Source of the DNA: Dehalogenimonas etheniformans
GTDB taxonomy: Bacteria; Chloroflexota; Dehalococcoidia; Dehalococcoidales; Dehalococcoidaceae
DNA length: 64,000 nt
Direction: 5' to 3'
Assembly: GCF_014672715.2 (NCBI RefSeq)
Contig: NZ_CP058566.2
Location: 682,001-746,000, forward strand
A program made the translations under genes and the position numbers. The notes under the pieces were generated by a model. The model was not told the DNA's origin. It ran no database searches and saw nothing but the letters and a program-made list of their open reading frames with translations. Below are positions 54,357 to 62,783 of this stretch, piece after piece (position 1 is the stretch's first letter; every line of letters starts with the position of its first letter).

Positions 54357-56084
54357 TCACTCTACCCTGTTTGCAAAGACGCTCAGATCGTTTGATTCAT
54401 ATATTTTATTAAAGACCGTCGAGCCTGAAGTCTCAAGCTGGCGCATCTCGTCTATTGCAGATTTGGTCGCCGCGGTATACAGCCCCTCCTCGTCAAGGGC
54501 TCTTCTATTCACAACGATCCAGCGGAAACTTTCGAATTTGATGGGGCTTTCCAAGGAAAAGGCATTTTCGCCCAACACATTATCGGTATAATATACAGCC
54601 ATAACGGCATTCAGGTTTGCAAGAAATGACACAACGTGCGTATTGGATTGTGCCTGTGAACGAGGCAAAGCACTGAAATCCAGTGTTTGTGCCAGGCTGA
54701 AATCCTCAAGGGAAGCGCGGGCTCCAGCCCCTTTGACTTCAGGGTTCCATTCAGTAGGATGAAGGGTGAATATGTTGATGGCTACAAAAAAAACAACGAC
54801 AGCCATCGCACCCACGCGCTTCAATTTGTTGTTCATATTGATTATGGAAAAAGCAAGAGCCCCAAAGGCGAAGATCCAACCAAAAGTTAGGAACCTATCA
54901 GCTAGGATCCTTTGGGGGAGCAAAAATGAGAAAAGCAAAGCAGCGAAGCCGCAGGCGAACAGATACAATGAAAATGTTTGAAGATCAGTAGATCCCGGTC
55001 CCTCGCGCGGTTTCATTTTGAACAGTAATATTACTCCGAACACCAGATAACAAAAGTATGAACCATAGATTAGAAAATAATACCTTGCGTTGGGTAGTGC
55101 GGCAGTAATACCCGTACTAGCTGCATAAGTGTCGACACCCCAGGTAGCAGGGTCAAAGACACTCTCAATGAACGTGATAAAGACATGCAGTGGCAACAAC
55201 ACTGAAGTAACCCAAAAAGTAGCAGTAGCAACAATTGCAAGGAGCAGTATAGACAGGGTTACTCTTTGACCAGTTAACCCACCTTTAAACAAGCTGGTTT
55301 GAACAAATCTTACTTGGGTAATTTTAGAAACCAAAAAACCAATAGCGAAGAAAGTGATTAACATCGCTGCGGTAAAGTGATGCGATAGTACCACACCGCC
55401 CAAGAAAGCCATTGACAGAATTCTGAGCGCCGTTGAGTGGGATGAATGGGAGGATGCCCAATAGCAATATACACATCCAGTTGTGAACACGATTGCGAGT
55501 GTTTCTCGAATGAAAAAAGATCCAAATAGCATCTGATGCTGAAGAATGGCGAACAAAAATACTCCAAGCAATGCTATCTTTTCGGTTTGGAAAATCTGCT
55601 TGAAAAGGGCGAAGAGCAACGGAATTGAAGTAACGCTAATGACTGACGGCACCCATTTAGCTACATTATAAGGCTCTATCCCCGTTACCAGAGTTATCTG
55701 TGCCCCAAGGATATGTACAAGTGGGAAGCTAGTTGTTTCTTGCTCGAGTTCAGCCAATCCCCCAATATGACCGCTAGCCAGAATGCTTTTTACTGAAGAC
55801 AGGTCAAAATAAGCGTCGGAACCCCAGATTCCAAATCCGGGAATTTGAAAAATTAGGTGGAACGTTAGGGCAAGAACAAAGACCTCTCCCAATACGGTTA
55901 GTGCGAAATTGTTGCGCGGATTTAATGCAAAAATTTGGAAGAGAATTGTGGCTGCCATTAATCCAGAGGCCGCGATGAATAGAAACGGCGGGAAAGGTAC
56001 GTGGTATCGCATACCAAGCATATAGGTTAAAAGTAGCAGGGTAGAGGCGACAAATATTATGGTCGAGCTAATTTTTACATTCAA
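54357..56084 (-). CDS. Large polytopic membrane protein, possible GT-C glycosyltransferase
   Basis: 575 residues with about 11-13 membrane helices over residues 5-455 and a C-terminal soluble part of about 120 residues. The first periplasmic-type loop contains GSDAYFDLSSVKSIL, an acidic motif (SDAYFD) placed like the catalytic loop of GT-C enzymes, followed by TSFPLVHILGAQ. It could transfer sugars from lipid carriers, or be a polymerase/ligase of the polysaccharide. Family not firmly recognised. Confidence 0.55.
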   Translation of the reverse strand: MNVKISSTIIFVASTLLLLTYMLGMRYHVPFPPFLFIAASGLMAATILFQIFALNPRNNFALTVLGEVFVLALTFHLIFQIPGFGIWGSDAYFDLSSVKSILASGHIGGLAELEQETTSFPLVHILGAQITLVTGIEPYNVAKWVPSVISVTSIPLLFALFKQIFQTEKIALLGVFLFAILQHQMLFGSFFIRETLAIVFTTGCVYCYWASSHSSHSTALRILSMAFLGGVVLSHHFTAAMLITFFAIGFLVSKITQVRFVQTSLFKGGLTGQRVTLSILLLAIVATATFWVTSVLLPLHVFITFIESVFDPATWGVDTYAASTGITAALPNARYYFLIYGSYFCYLVFGVILLFKMKPREGPGSTDLQTFSLYLFACGFAALLFSFLLPQRILADRFLTFGWIFAFGALAFSIINMNNKLKRVGAMAVVVFFVAINIFTLHPTEWNPEVKGAGARASLEDFSLAQTLDFSALPRSQAQSNTHVVSFLANLNAVMAVYYTDNVLGENAFSLESPIKFESFRWIVVNRRALDEEGLYTAATKSAIDEMRQLETSGSTVFNKIYESNDLSVFANRVE

Positions 56085-56126
56085 TACCGTCTCACGCCAT
56101 TGTCGCGTTTTTCATTTGTGCGCTAG

Positions 56127-56152
56127 GCTTAAGACATAAGTATGTCTGAAGC
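56127..56152. repeat. 12-bp near-perfect palindrome between two polysaccharide genes
   Basis: GCTTAAGACATA, AG, TATGTCTGAAGC: eleven of twelve pairs match around a 2-nt centre. It lies in the 79-nt gap between the dehydrogenase and the membrane protein gene. The tiny loop argues for a dimeric-protein operator over an RNA hairpin, though it could also be a dispersed repeat. Confidence 0.45.
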
Positions 56153-56163
56153 CAGACTGTCGA

Positions 56164-57420
56164 TTACAATGAAAAATAGGAAAAACCCTCGTTACGGGCT
56201 TCTTCCCGCGGGAACAAACCCCTGACATCAACCAATACTGGGCCGGGTTTCATGATAGCCTTCATATCAGCTAATGTGTAGGGATTAAAATTTGAATGCT
56301 TCACAGTAATGATGACACAATCGAGACCACTGAGTGCCCTTATGTCGCTGACCGGTTTCACTCCGAATTGTCCCGGGATGTCATCGACTAAAGGATCGTG
56401 AGCGAAGATATCTACGCCGTATTCTGAGAGTTCTTTAATAATCTCCTTGCTTGGTGTTTCTCTGATGTCCGGAACATTTTCCTTATAGGTCAAGCCCATG
56501 ATCAGCACCTTCGATCCCTTGATCAGCCTCGACCTATCATTAATCAGCCTGATTGCTTGTTGGGCGACGTATTGCGGCATACTGTCGTTGATTTCGCGCC
56601 CCGCCAGGATTACCTGCGAATGGTACCCTAACTCTCGGGCTTTGTAGACAAGATAATATGGATCCACCGGGATGCAATGGCCGCCAACCAAACCCGGGGA
56701 GTATCTCGCAAAATTCCATTTTGTTGCTGCCGCATCAAGTACTTCATCGGAATGGATGCCCATGCGGGCGAAGATCATACTAAGTTCGTTGCACAGGGCA
56801 ATGTTTATGTCGCGCTGGGTGTTTTCGATTATCTTGGCAGCTTCTGCTGTCTTTATATTCCTTGTTACATGCACCCTCTGACAAACCTTGGAGTAAACAT
56901 ATTTCAAAAGGCTGGTGGTTTCATCATCCTGTCCACTGACGAGTTTTGTAATTTTATCGACGCCGTGCTCAGGGTCGCCAGGATTAATTCGCTCCGGTGA
57001 ATAGCCTACCTTGAAGTCAAGGCCGCATTTCCAACCGAATTTTTCAATTTCGGGGACGACAATCTCCTCGGTAGTACCAGGATACACGCTGGATTCAAGA
57101 ACTACGGTGCATCCCTTCTTAAGATTTTTTCCGATGCTCTGAGCGGCGGAGAGGATACAACCCAGGTCGGGGTCCTTATGCCGGTCTACGGGTGTTGGCA
57201 CTGCGATAACATTGATATCAGCCTCGCAAATACCTGAATCGTCATTTCTGATGCTGAATGTTTCACTATTGTATGGCTTTAATTCATCGATTTTCTTGCT
57301 GCTGGAGTCAAAACCAACCACGTTGAAATGTTTGGAGAACGCCAGGGCCAGGGGGAACCCCACATAACCCAACCCGATCACGCAAATGGTAAGGTCATTT
57401 AGTTTATTTTCCATTCTCAT
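56164..57420 (-). CDS. UDP-sugar 6-dehydrogenase (UDP-GlcNAc or UDP-ManNAc dehydrogenase type)
   Basis: 418 residues. Four-electron NAD-dependent oxidation of a UDP-HexNAc to the uronic acid (WbpA/TviB/WecC type). Seen: VIGLGYVGFPLALAFSKHF, AVPTPVD, ESSVYPGTTEE, YSPERINPGD, NTQRDINIALCNELS, the catalytic-Cys motif GGHCIPVDPYYL and LIMGLTYKENVPDIRETPS. The start ATG overlaps the epimerase stop by 4 nt. It supplies an acidic sugar for the polysaccharide. Confidence 0.93.
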   Translation of the reverse strand: MRMENKLNDLTICVIGLGYVGFPLALAFSKHFNVVGFDSSSKKIDELKPYNSETFSIRNDDSGICEADINVIAVPTPVDRHKDPDLGCILSAAQSIGKNLKKGCTVVLESSVYPGTTEEIVVPEIEKFGWKCGLDFKVGYSPERINPGDPEHGVDKITKLVSGQDDETTSLLKYVYSKVCQRVHVTRNIKTAEAAKIIENTQRDINIALCNELSMIFARMGIHSDEVLDAAATKWNFARYSPGLVGGHCIPVDPYYLVYKARELGYHSQVILAGREINDSMPQYVAQQAIRLINDRSRLIKGSKVLIMGLTYKENVPDIRETPSKEIIKELSEYGVDIFAHDPLVDDIPGQFGVKPVSDIRALSGLDCVIITVKHSNFNPYTLADMKAIMKPGPVLVDVRGLFPREEARNEGFSYFSL

Positions 57421-58331
57421 CCACCTGTTATCATTTCTCGGAGGCCTTTTTCAAGATTATATTTTGGATGATAGCCGAACGAGCCCGCGGAATCAATGCT
57501 TGCGAGGCTGTCTCTAACGTCTCCCTTCCTGGGAGCCTGAAATTCGGGTAGTATATTCCTACCAAAAATCGCATTTATCCGGCCGGCAAGTTCTAGGATA
57601 CTTATCGGGCTTCCCGAGCCGATATTATATACTCCGTTTTCTGCCCGTTCGGCCGCCAGGATATTGGCTTCTACCACGTCTTTCACATAGGTGAAATCTC
57701 TTGTTTGTTTTCCGTCGCCATAGATTACCGGGCTTGAACCGTGTTTGATGCGTTCGACAAATTGAGGAATCACCGCTGCATATGCCGAATCGGCGCGCTG
57801 GCGAAGCCCGTAAACGTTAAAGTATCGCAAACTTACCGTCGAAAGCCCGTAAACTTGGCTGAATATTCGGCAGTATTCCTCGCCCACCCTTTTTGTCAGG
57901 GCATAAGGTGATTTTGGGTTGGGTTGCATTGATTCTTTTTTGGGCAGTTCCAAAGTATCACCGTAAACCGAGGACGAGGAGGCGAAAACTACTTTACTGA
58001 CACCGCAATCTTTCGCAGCGACGAGAACGTTCAACGTCCCCCGGATGTTGGTATCATTGGTGGAAATCGGGTCTTCGATACTCTTTACTACATTCGGGAT
58101 CGCTGCTTGGTGGAATACAAAATGGGCATCCGAAAATTGTCGACGTAACATCTCCAAATCCATAATGGAACCCTCGACAAACGTGATGTTGTCACGATTG
58201 AGCAGTTGGGCGATATTCTCGAATTTGCCTGTCGATAAATTGTCGATGATAACGACCTCGCCTTTTTGAGACAAAGCCTCGGCGAGGTGAGAACCGATAA
58301 AGCCTGCTCCGCCTGTGACGACCATTTTCAT
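57417..58331 (-). CDS. NAD-dependent nucleotide-sugar epimerase (SDR, GalE/WbpP-like)
   Basis: 304 residues, extended SDR. Seen: VTGGAGFIGSHLAEAL, the VFASSSSVYG strand, the catalytic YALTK (YxxxK), RYFNVYG and RDFTYVKDVVEA. Probably a UDP-glucose/UDP-GlcNAc 4-epimerase, giving UDP-Gal(NAc) or its acid. Four-nt overlaps with both neighbours show an operon. Confidence 0.92.
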   Translation of the reverse strand: MKMVVTGGAGFIGSHLAEALSQKGEVVIIDNLSTGKFENIAQLLNRDNITFVEGSIMDLEMLRRQFSDAHFVFHQAAIPNVVKSIEDPISTNDTNIRGTLNVLVAAKDCGVSKVVFASSSSVYGDTLELPKKESMQPNPKSPYALTKRVGEEYCRIFSQVYGLSTVSLRYFNVYGLRQRADSAYAAVIPQFVERIKHGSSPVIYGDGKQTRDFTYVKDVVEANILAAERAENGVYNIGSGSPISILELAGRINAIFGRNILPEFQAPRKGDVRDSLASIDSAGSFGYHPKYNLEKGLREMITGG

Positions 58332-59374
58332 TTCTTTTTACCTCGCAGACGCATCCTATTTTTTATCCAAAAGTTGATATTGAGTAACGGTAGTGCTGCC
58401 CCGCTCACCAGGGCTTTGAAAATCGAAAAATCAACTGTTCCGTTCAGCCTTTTTAAAGTCAGGAGCCCGCTGTTAGTATCGACAAATCCTGGCACTGTTG
58501 TCGTTGCCGTAACGTAGCCATATTGTTGGAGCTTATGGGGCAACGTCTCATCGAACGAACCTGAAGGATAACAAAAATGGTCAATAGGATAATTGACCAT
58601 TTTTTCCAATGTGATCTTTGAACTGCCTAATTCAAATTCGAACTCTGATTGGCTTGTTAGCTTCGTACACTCCGCATGGCTCTGGGTATGGGAGCCTACC
58701 TCTAAGATGTCCCGATTCAATCCTGCGATTTGTTTTTCGGAGACTATCTTTAGAGATTTCGGAACATTGCGCGGTTCTGGGAATTGATTTAGTACAGCGC
58801 GGCGAGCGCTGTCAGGTATGGATCGGAGATGATGGATGGCGTCTGAAACTGCTTTTGAACGGCTTGATTCGTCGTCAACATAATACGTAACCGTTTGGCC
58901 GCAGGCAGTAAATGCGAAATTTCCGACGGGACTGCGGTCAATGGCCAAAGCAACCCGGTCCGGCCACAACACTTGATCTCGGCCAACTGCTTCGGATACG
59001 ACATAAAGACATCCCTTGGCTTCAAGCGTCTCCATGCATGGGTAAGCCAACTCGGCAATATCAGCGAAACCGTCATCAAATGTCAAAACTACCTGTTTAC
59101 CGACCGGAGCTCCACTAGCTAATTTGGATACCAGCCCGGATAGGGTAACAAATGTATATCCATGCCGTTTTAGGTAAAGGATCTGCTTGTTAAATTCCGA
59201 CATCGGCAAGTGCATGTCGCAATATGATTTAGAAGGATTAAAATCATCAGGACTTATATTGTGGTACCACAAAATGATGCATTTGTTTCGGTTCAGATAT
59301 CGGGAAATGCTATTAATTCCGAATAGATCTAGGCATTCTGCAACTACATTAACTAGGAATGATGGGTAATTCAT
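58328..59374 (-). CDS. Polysaccharide deacetylase (NodB/CE4 family)
   Basis: 348 residues. Seen: ILWYHNISPDD, the TFDDGFADIAELAYP motif with the catalytic Asp pair, HTQSHAE supplying the two metal His, and HFCYPSGSFDE. It removes N- or O-acetyl groups from a glycan or a lipid-linked intermediate. No signal peptide is obvious, so it may act in the cytoplasm or through partners. First gene of the coupled deacetylase-epimerase-dehydrogenase trio. Confidence 0.9.
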   Translation of the reverse strand: MNYPSFLVNVVAECLDLFGINSISRYLNRNKCIILWYHNISPDDFNPSKSYCDMHLPMSEFNKQILYLKRHGYTFVTLSGLVSKLASGAPVGKQVVLTFDDGFADIAELAYPCMETLEAKGCLYVVSEAVGRDQVLWPDRVALAIDRSPVGNFAFTACGQTVTYYVDDESSRSKAVSDAIHHLRSIPDSARRAVLNQFPEPRNVPKSLKIVSEKQIAGLNRDILEVGSHTQSHAECTKLTSQSEFEFELGSSKITLEKMVNYPIDHFCYPSGSFDETLPHKLQQYGYVTATTTVPGFVDTNSGLLTLKRLNGTVDFSIFKALVSGAALPLLNINFWIKNRMRLRGKKK

Positions 59375-59384
59375 CTTCTTCAGA

Positions 59385-60746
59385 TCAGCGATTCGTTTCT
59401 GAATTATTGTTTAATCGTTGCGCTTTATCAATCATCGTAAAGACCCTCAACCTCTTCCCCTGAGGTGTCACAGGTATCTCGTTAACTGTTTCCCAATTTA
59501 CGATGCAATCCTTACCCATGAGCGAGCGAATCTTGTGTTCAAAATCCCTCTGGTCCTTAAGTACCACTTTTCCTCTTGGTACGATTTTTATTCTGATCCG
59601 TTTGTAATCTTCTTGTATTACCTGGAAATCTCCGATCCATTTATAAGAGATTAATGAAAGACGAAAAACATAGGGCGATATGAGGGTGCCATCTTCTTTT
59701 GAAAAATGTTCTCGGGTTCTGCCGTTAATTTTGGCAATTGTTGGCAGAAAACTTCCGCACTGACAGGTATCGGGCCCTAGGGTTGCCAAATCGCCAATAT
59801 CATACCTGATCAACGGCATAGAATAATTATACAAGTTAGTGACGACCACTTTGCCGGTTTCTCCCACTTTCACTTGTTGATTCGATTGATTCAACAATTC
59901 GATCAGATTGTGAAAGCCCAAAATGTGATAAAGTCCTTTTGGGCATTGACCGGCAAGAGTGCTGATTTCTCTTGAACCGTAAAAATCAAATACTTTTTGG
60001 CCAAACGCTTGTTCGATAGTCGCACGCATCTCCTCCGTCAGCATTTCAGCAGAACTGACGACTGCTTGGGGGCGATTTATAGGCATGGAGTGATCCAGAG
60101 CAAATTTTGACAACTCGTATAACGATTCGGCATATCCCCTGACTAACTCCGGCTTGTGTTTGTTAATTTTGTGAATACAACTTGACAATATCTCCTGGTT
60201 GATGACATGAGTGTTGATAGAAATGGTGTTTCGAGCCCAACCAGACACTCGGGCTTTCCAGGTTGGCATCAGGTCTTGTGGAGAACCCCAAAATAGAAAC
60301 TTTTTGGCACGTATTTCGTCGATCCCTAAAAAATTCTTGTACCAATAGAGAAAACTGGCTTCGCACCAACGCAGGTAGCGGAGGTCGTGTATAAGTGTGA
60401 TCGGCTGGCCAGTTGATCCACCAGTGCGATCGTAATGAGTTTTTCCGAGTGTGGTGTCTCTTGACTTCAGGTCATTCCAATTAGCCATGATCAAGTCTTT
60501 GGTTAGAAGTGGTACTGATGAGAACCTATTCAGGTATACTTGGCCTTGTTCCACTAACTGTACTTCATCGAACACACGATGGTAATAAGGCACATGGTTA
60601 TATGCTGAAGTAATCAAATTTGTCAGCGCTCGTTCTTGATGAGCCCACAATCCCTCCTTGCTGGTAATTGTTTCACAGACACCGAGCTCTGAACTCGCAT
60701 CGCGACCGGAGATCTTTGAAAGTAAAGAAAATACCGTGGCTTTCAT
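59385..60746 (-). CDS. CapK/PaaK-family adenylate-forming ligase, second copy
   Basis: 453 residues. Same family as 39480-40868. Seen: VPYYHRVFDEVQL, YDRTGGSTGQPITL, VVSSAEMLTEEMRA, FYGSREISTLAGQC, LIRYDIGDLATLG and KINGRTREHF. The ATG at 60746 is used; a TTG at 60782 inside the upstream gene is an alternative. It lies 4 nt after the PP-loop gene. The two CapK copies flank the locus and may act on different substituents. Confidence 0.85.
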   Translation of the reverse strand: MKATVFSLLSKISGRDASSELGVCETITSKEGLWAHQERALTNLITSAYNHVPYYHRVFDEVQLVEQGQVYLNRFSSVPLLTKDLIMANWNDLKSRDTTLGKTHYDRTGGSTGQPITLIHDLRYLRWCEASFLYWYKNFLGIDEIRAKKFLFWGSPQDLMPTWKARVSGWARNTISINTHVINQEILSSCIHKINKHKPELVRGYAESLYELSKFALDHSMPINRPQAVVSSAEMLTEEMRATIEQAFGQKVFDFYGSREISTLAGQCPKGLYHILGFHNLIELLNQSNQQVKVGETGKVVVTNLYNYSMPLIRYDIGDLATLGPDTCQCGSFLPTIAKINGRTREHFSKEDGTLISPYVFRLSLISYKWIGDFQVIQEDYKRIRIKIVPRGKVVLKDQRDFEHKIRSLMGKDCIVNWETVNEIPVTPQGKRLRVFTMIDKAQRLNNNSETNR

Positions 60747-60750
60747 AGCA

Positions 60751-61779
60751 CTATTCAAGATAGGACCTGAGTTTATTACCAACTTTATTTAATGCGCCCG
60801 CGTCGGCGGATAGATTCAGCCGATTCAAAGCCGCCTGGCGATCAAGACACCCAGTTCGAACCAAATGGGCGAGCTCAAACACATAGGGATTGACTCCGAA
60901 CCTTTGTTGATGAATGACATTGGCATATGAATTGAGCTGGCAATTGGATGAATTGGGATCCACATCCCTTGGTGGTTCCCACCCCAGGCGCGAGATCGTA
61001 GAGTAAATTTGATCTTCATCGTAGGGGAGAAAAGCCAATGGGTGGATATTGTAGGGGAATCGTTCTGGTTGCTCAAAATGCCGTTGAGTTAAGAAATATT
61101 TGACTATTTCATCCCCGGCCATTTGGCGAAGGGGAGTAAGGACCGAATGTTGCATCATCTTTACCATAGACGGATTGTTTTTCATAATCGAAGAAGTCAA
61201 AGGCGCCTGACCAGGAGACCAACCGTAAATTACATATGGTATGTCATCTTCGATCGCCAACCGCAAGGCCATGAACTTGGTGAAGGTCATGCAAGCCGTG
61301 CAGATGGTAGACGCTCTTTCCAAAGTCTTGACCGGGAAAATATCGTTTTCGGCACAATGTGCGAATATGGCTGCTAACAACCTGAAATTTGGCTTAAAAA
61401 AGAGGTGATCGACGCCCAAATTTTCAACCAGACTGGCGATATTTTTTAAAGCTTGTGGTGAGATAAAACCATTGTCTAAGGTTGCCGCCAACACGTTTAG
61501 GTGATAACGTTCTTTTAATAAACTTAGAGTGTAGGAGCTATCTTTGCCTCCGCTATAACAGATCAACGCGTCATAATGGTGTTTGCCGCGTTCTTGTTCA
61601 AATAATTCCTCACATCTAATTTGATATTTAACTTTTTCGTCGGTTTCTGACAGGTTAGATTTATATTCGCTACAATGATTGCATACGCCAAATTCGTCGA
61701 TATGTACTCCCGGGAATGTTTCCGGGAGAACGCATTCGGCGCACACCTTGGCAGTACATTCTGTCACTTCTTTAGTCAC
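60751..61779 (-). CDS. N-acetyl-sugar amidotransferase-like PP-loop ATPase (WbpG/PseA-like)
   Basis: 342 residues. N-terminal zinc-type motif CAECVLPETFPGVHIDEFGVCNHC (split; CxxC and CxxC), the PP-loop ICYSGGKDSSYTLSLL, then CTACMTFTKFMALRLA with another CxxC. It adenylates a substrate and replaces oxygen by nitrogen, in known relatives producing acetamidino groups on surface sugars. Those relatives use a glutaminase pair (HisH/HisF-like) that is not seen here. The ATG overlaps the NadE-like gene by 8 nt. Confidence 0.85.
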   Translation of the reverse strand: MTKEVTECTAKVCAECVLPETFPGVHIDEFGVCNHCSEYKSNLSETDEKVKYQIRCEELFEQERGKHHYDALICYSGGKDSSYTLSLLKERYHLNVLAATLDNGFISPQALKNIASLVENLGVDHLFFKPNFRLLAAIFAHCAENDIFPVKTLERASTICTACMTFTKFMALRLAIEDDIPYVIYGWSPGQAPLTSSIMKNNPSMVKMMQHSVLTPLRQMAGDEIVKYFLTQRHFEQPERFPYNIHPLAFLPYDEDQIYSTISRLGWEPPRDVDPNSSNCQLNSYANVIHQQRFGVNPYVFELAHLVRTGCLDRQAALNRLNLSADAGALNKVGNKLRSYLE

Positions 61780-62782
61780 CTGAGTTCACTGACCCCTTAT
61801 TCGTGAGTTCTCCAATCGTAAAATCCGTACTTGGTGGTAAGGATCGTAGATGTCTGGTGATATTATATTTTGATCTGATCTCTCGGAAAGCCCTGCCGAC
61901 CTGGTCTTCTGAAAGTCCCATAACATTGCAGACTGTGGGAATGGGCACATCATTTTCCCATGCAAACAATAACAAATCTAATGTTTGGTAAGGCATTCGA
62001 AAATAAAATTCTTCATCGGTGGTTGCTAATCCAAGCGTATCCGGGGTAGGAGGTCTATCTATTATTTCTTTAATGACGTTCATTTCCCTGGCAAGCTCGT
62101 AAACCTGAGACTTGTACAAAGCGGCGATAGGTTCGATATCAACACCTCCATCACCGTATTTCACGAAAAACCCCTGAATCAACTCGGATTTGTTGGTGGT
62201 TCCACAAACTAAATAATCCAGTGCTTCAGCGATATTATACAAATAGAGCATTCGCGTTCGTTGTTTGCAGTTATTGGCTGCCACGATCTGACGTAATACT
62301 TTGTTAGTTACTCTAGCTGATTGAATATTCCCTTGACCATCGTCAGCAAAAACTGTGTAGAAATTATAGCTATCTCGGTTTAATAAATTTCCTGGTAGGA
62401 CGATTTTGAATTTCCAGGTGGCATCATACCGCGGAAAAAACACCCTCAAGGCATCGATCAGTTGCGAATACGCACCAAAGCTTTCGATGCTTTGAGTGAT
62501 GTCGATTACTCTGGTCCGAATACCAAGGTGAGCAGCCTGCTCCAGGGCGTATTTTTGAGAAACAGGATCCGAGTCCTTTTCCGGTAATATGAGTCCGATA
62601 ACGTTTTCGGCTCCGATCGCTTTGACACAAAGAGAGGCGCACAAAGCCGAATCCAACCCGCCACTAAGACCAACGACCACCCCCTGGAGCCTCCGCACGT
62701 TGACCTGGTTTTGGATGAAGGCACACACCTTGTCCGTTATACATCTGGTGTCAATCGACAGTATTCCGGAATGAAAATCCAT
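61772..62782 (-). CDS. NadE-like ammonia-dependent ATP pyrophosphatase in a polysaccharide operon
   Basis: 336 residues. The NAD-synthetase core is clear: VVVGLSGGLDSALCASLCVKAIG, LVCGTTNKSELIQGFFVKYGDGGVDIEPIAALYKSQVYELA (split). The usual C-terminal GQTDExxLG segment is changed (TPDTLGLATTDEEFYF), and there is an insertion at about 130-190. It has no glutaminase domain, so it would use free ammonia. The setting, between an AMP-ligase and a PP-loop amidotransferase, suggests it amidates a sugar acid and not NAD precursor. ATG 62782 lies right after the upstream stop. Confidence 0.8.
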   Translation of the reverse strand: MDFHSGILSIDTRCITDKVCAFIQNQVNVRRLQGVVVGLSGGLDSALCASLCVKAIGAENVIGLILPEKDSDPVSQKYALEQAAHLGIRTRVIDITQSIESFGAYSQLIDALRVFFPRYDATWKFKIVLPGNLLNRDSYNFYTVFADDGQGNIQSARVTNKVLRQIVAANNCKQRTRMLYLYNIAEALDYLVCGTTNKSELIQGFFVKYGDGGVDIEPIAALYKSQVYELAREMNVIKEIIDRPPTPDTLGLATTDEEFYFRMPYQTLDLLLFAWENDVPIPTVCNVMGLSEDQVGRAFREIRSKYNITRHLRSLPPSTDFTIGELTNKGSVNSGD

Positions 62783-62783
62783 T

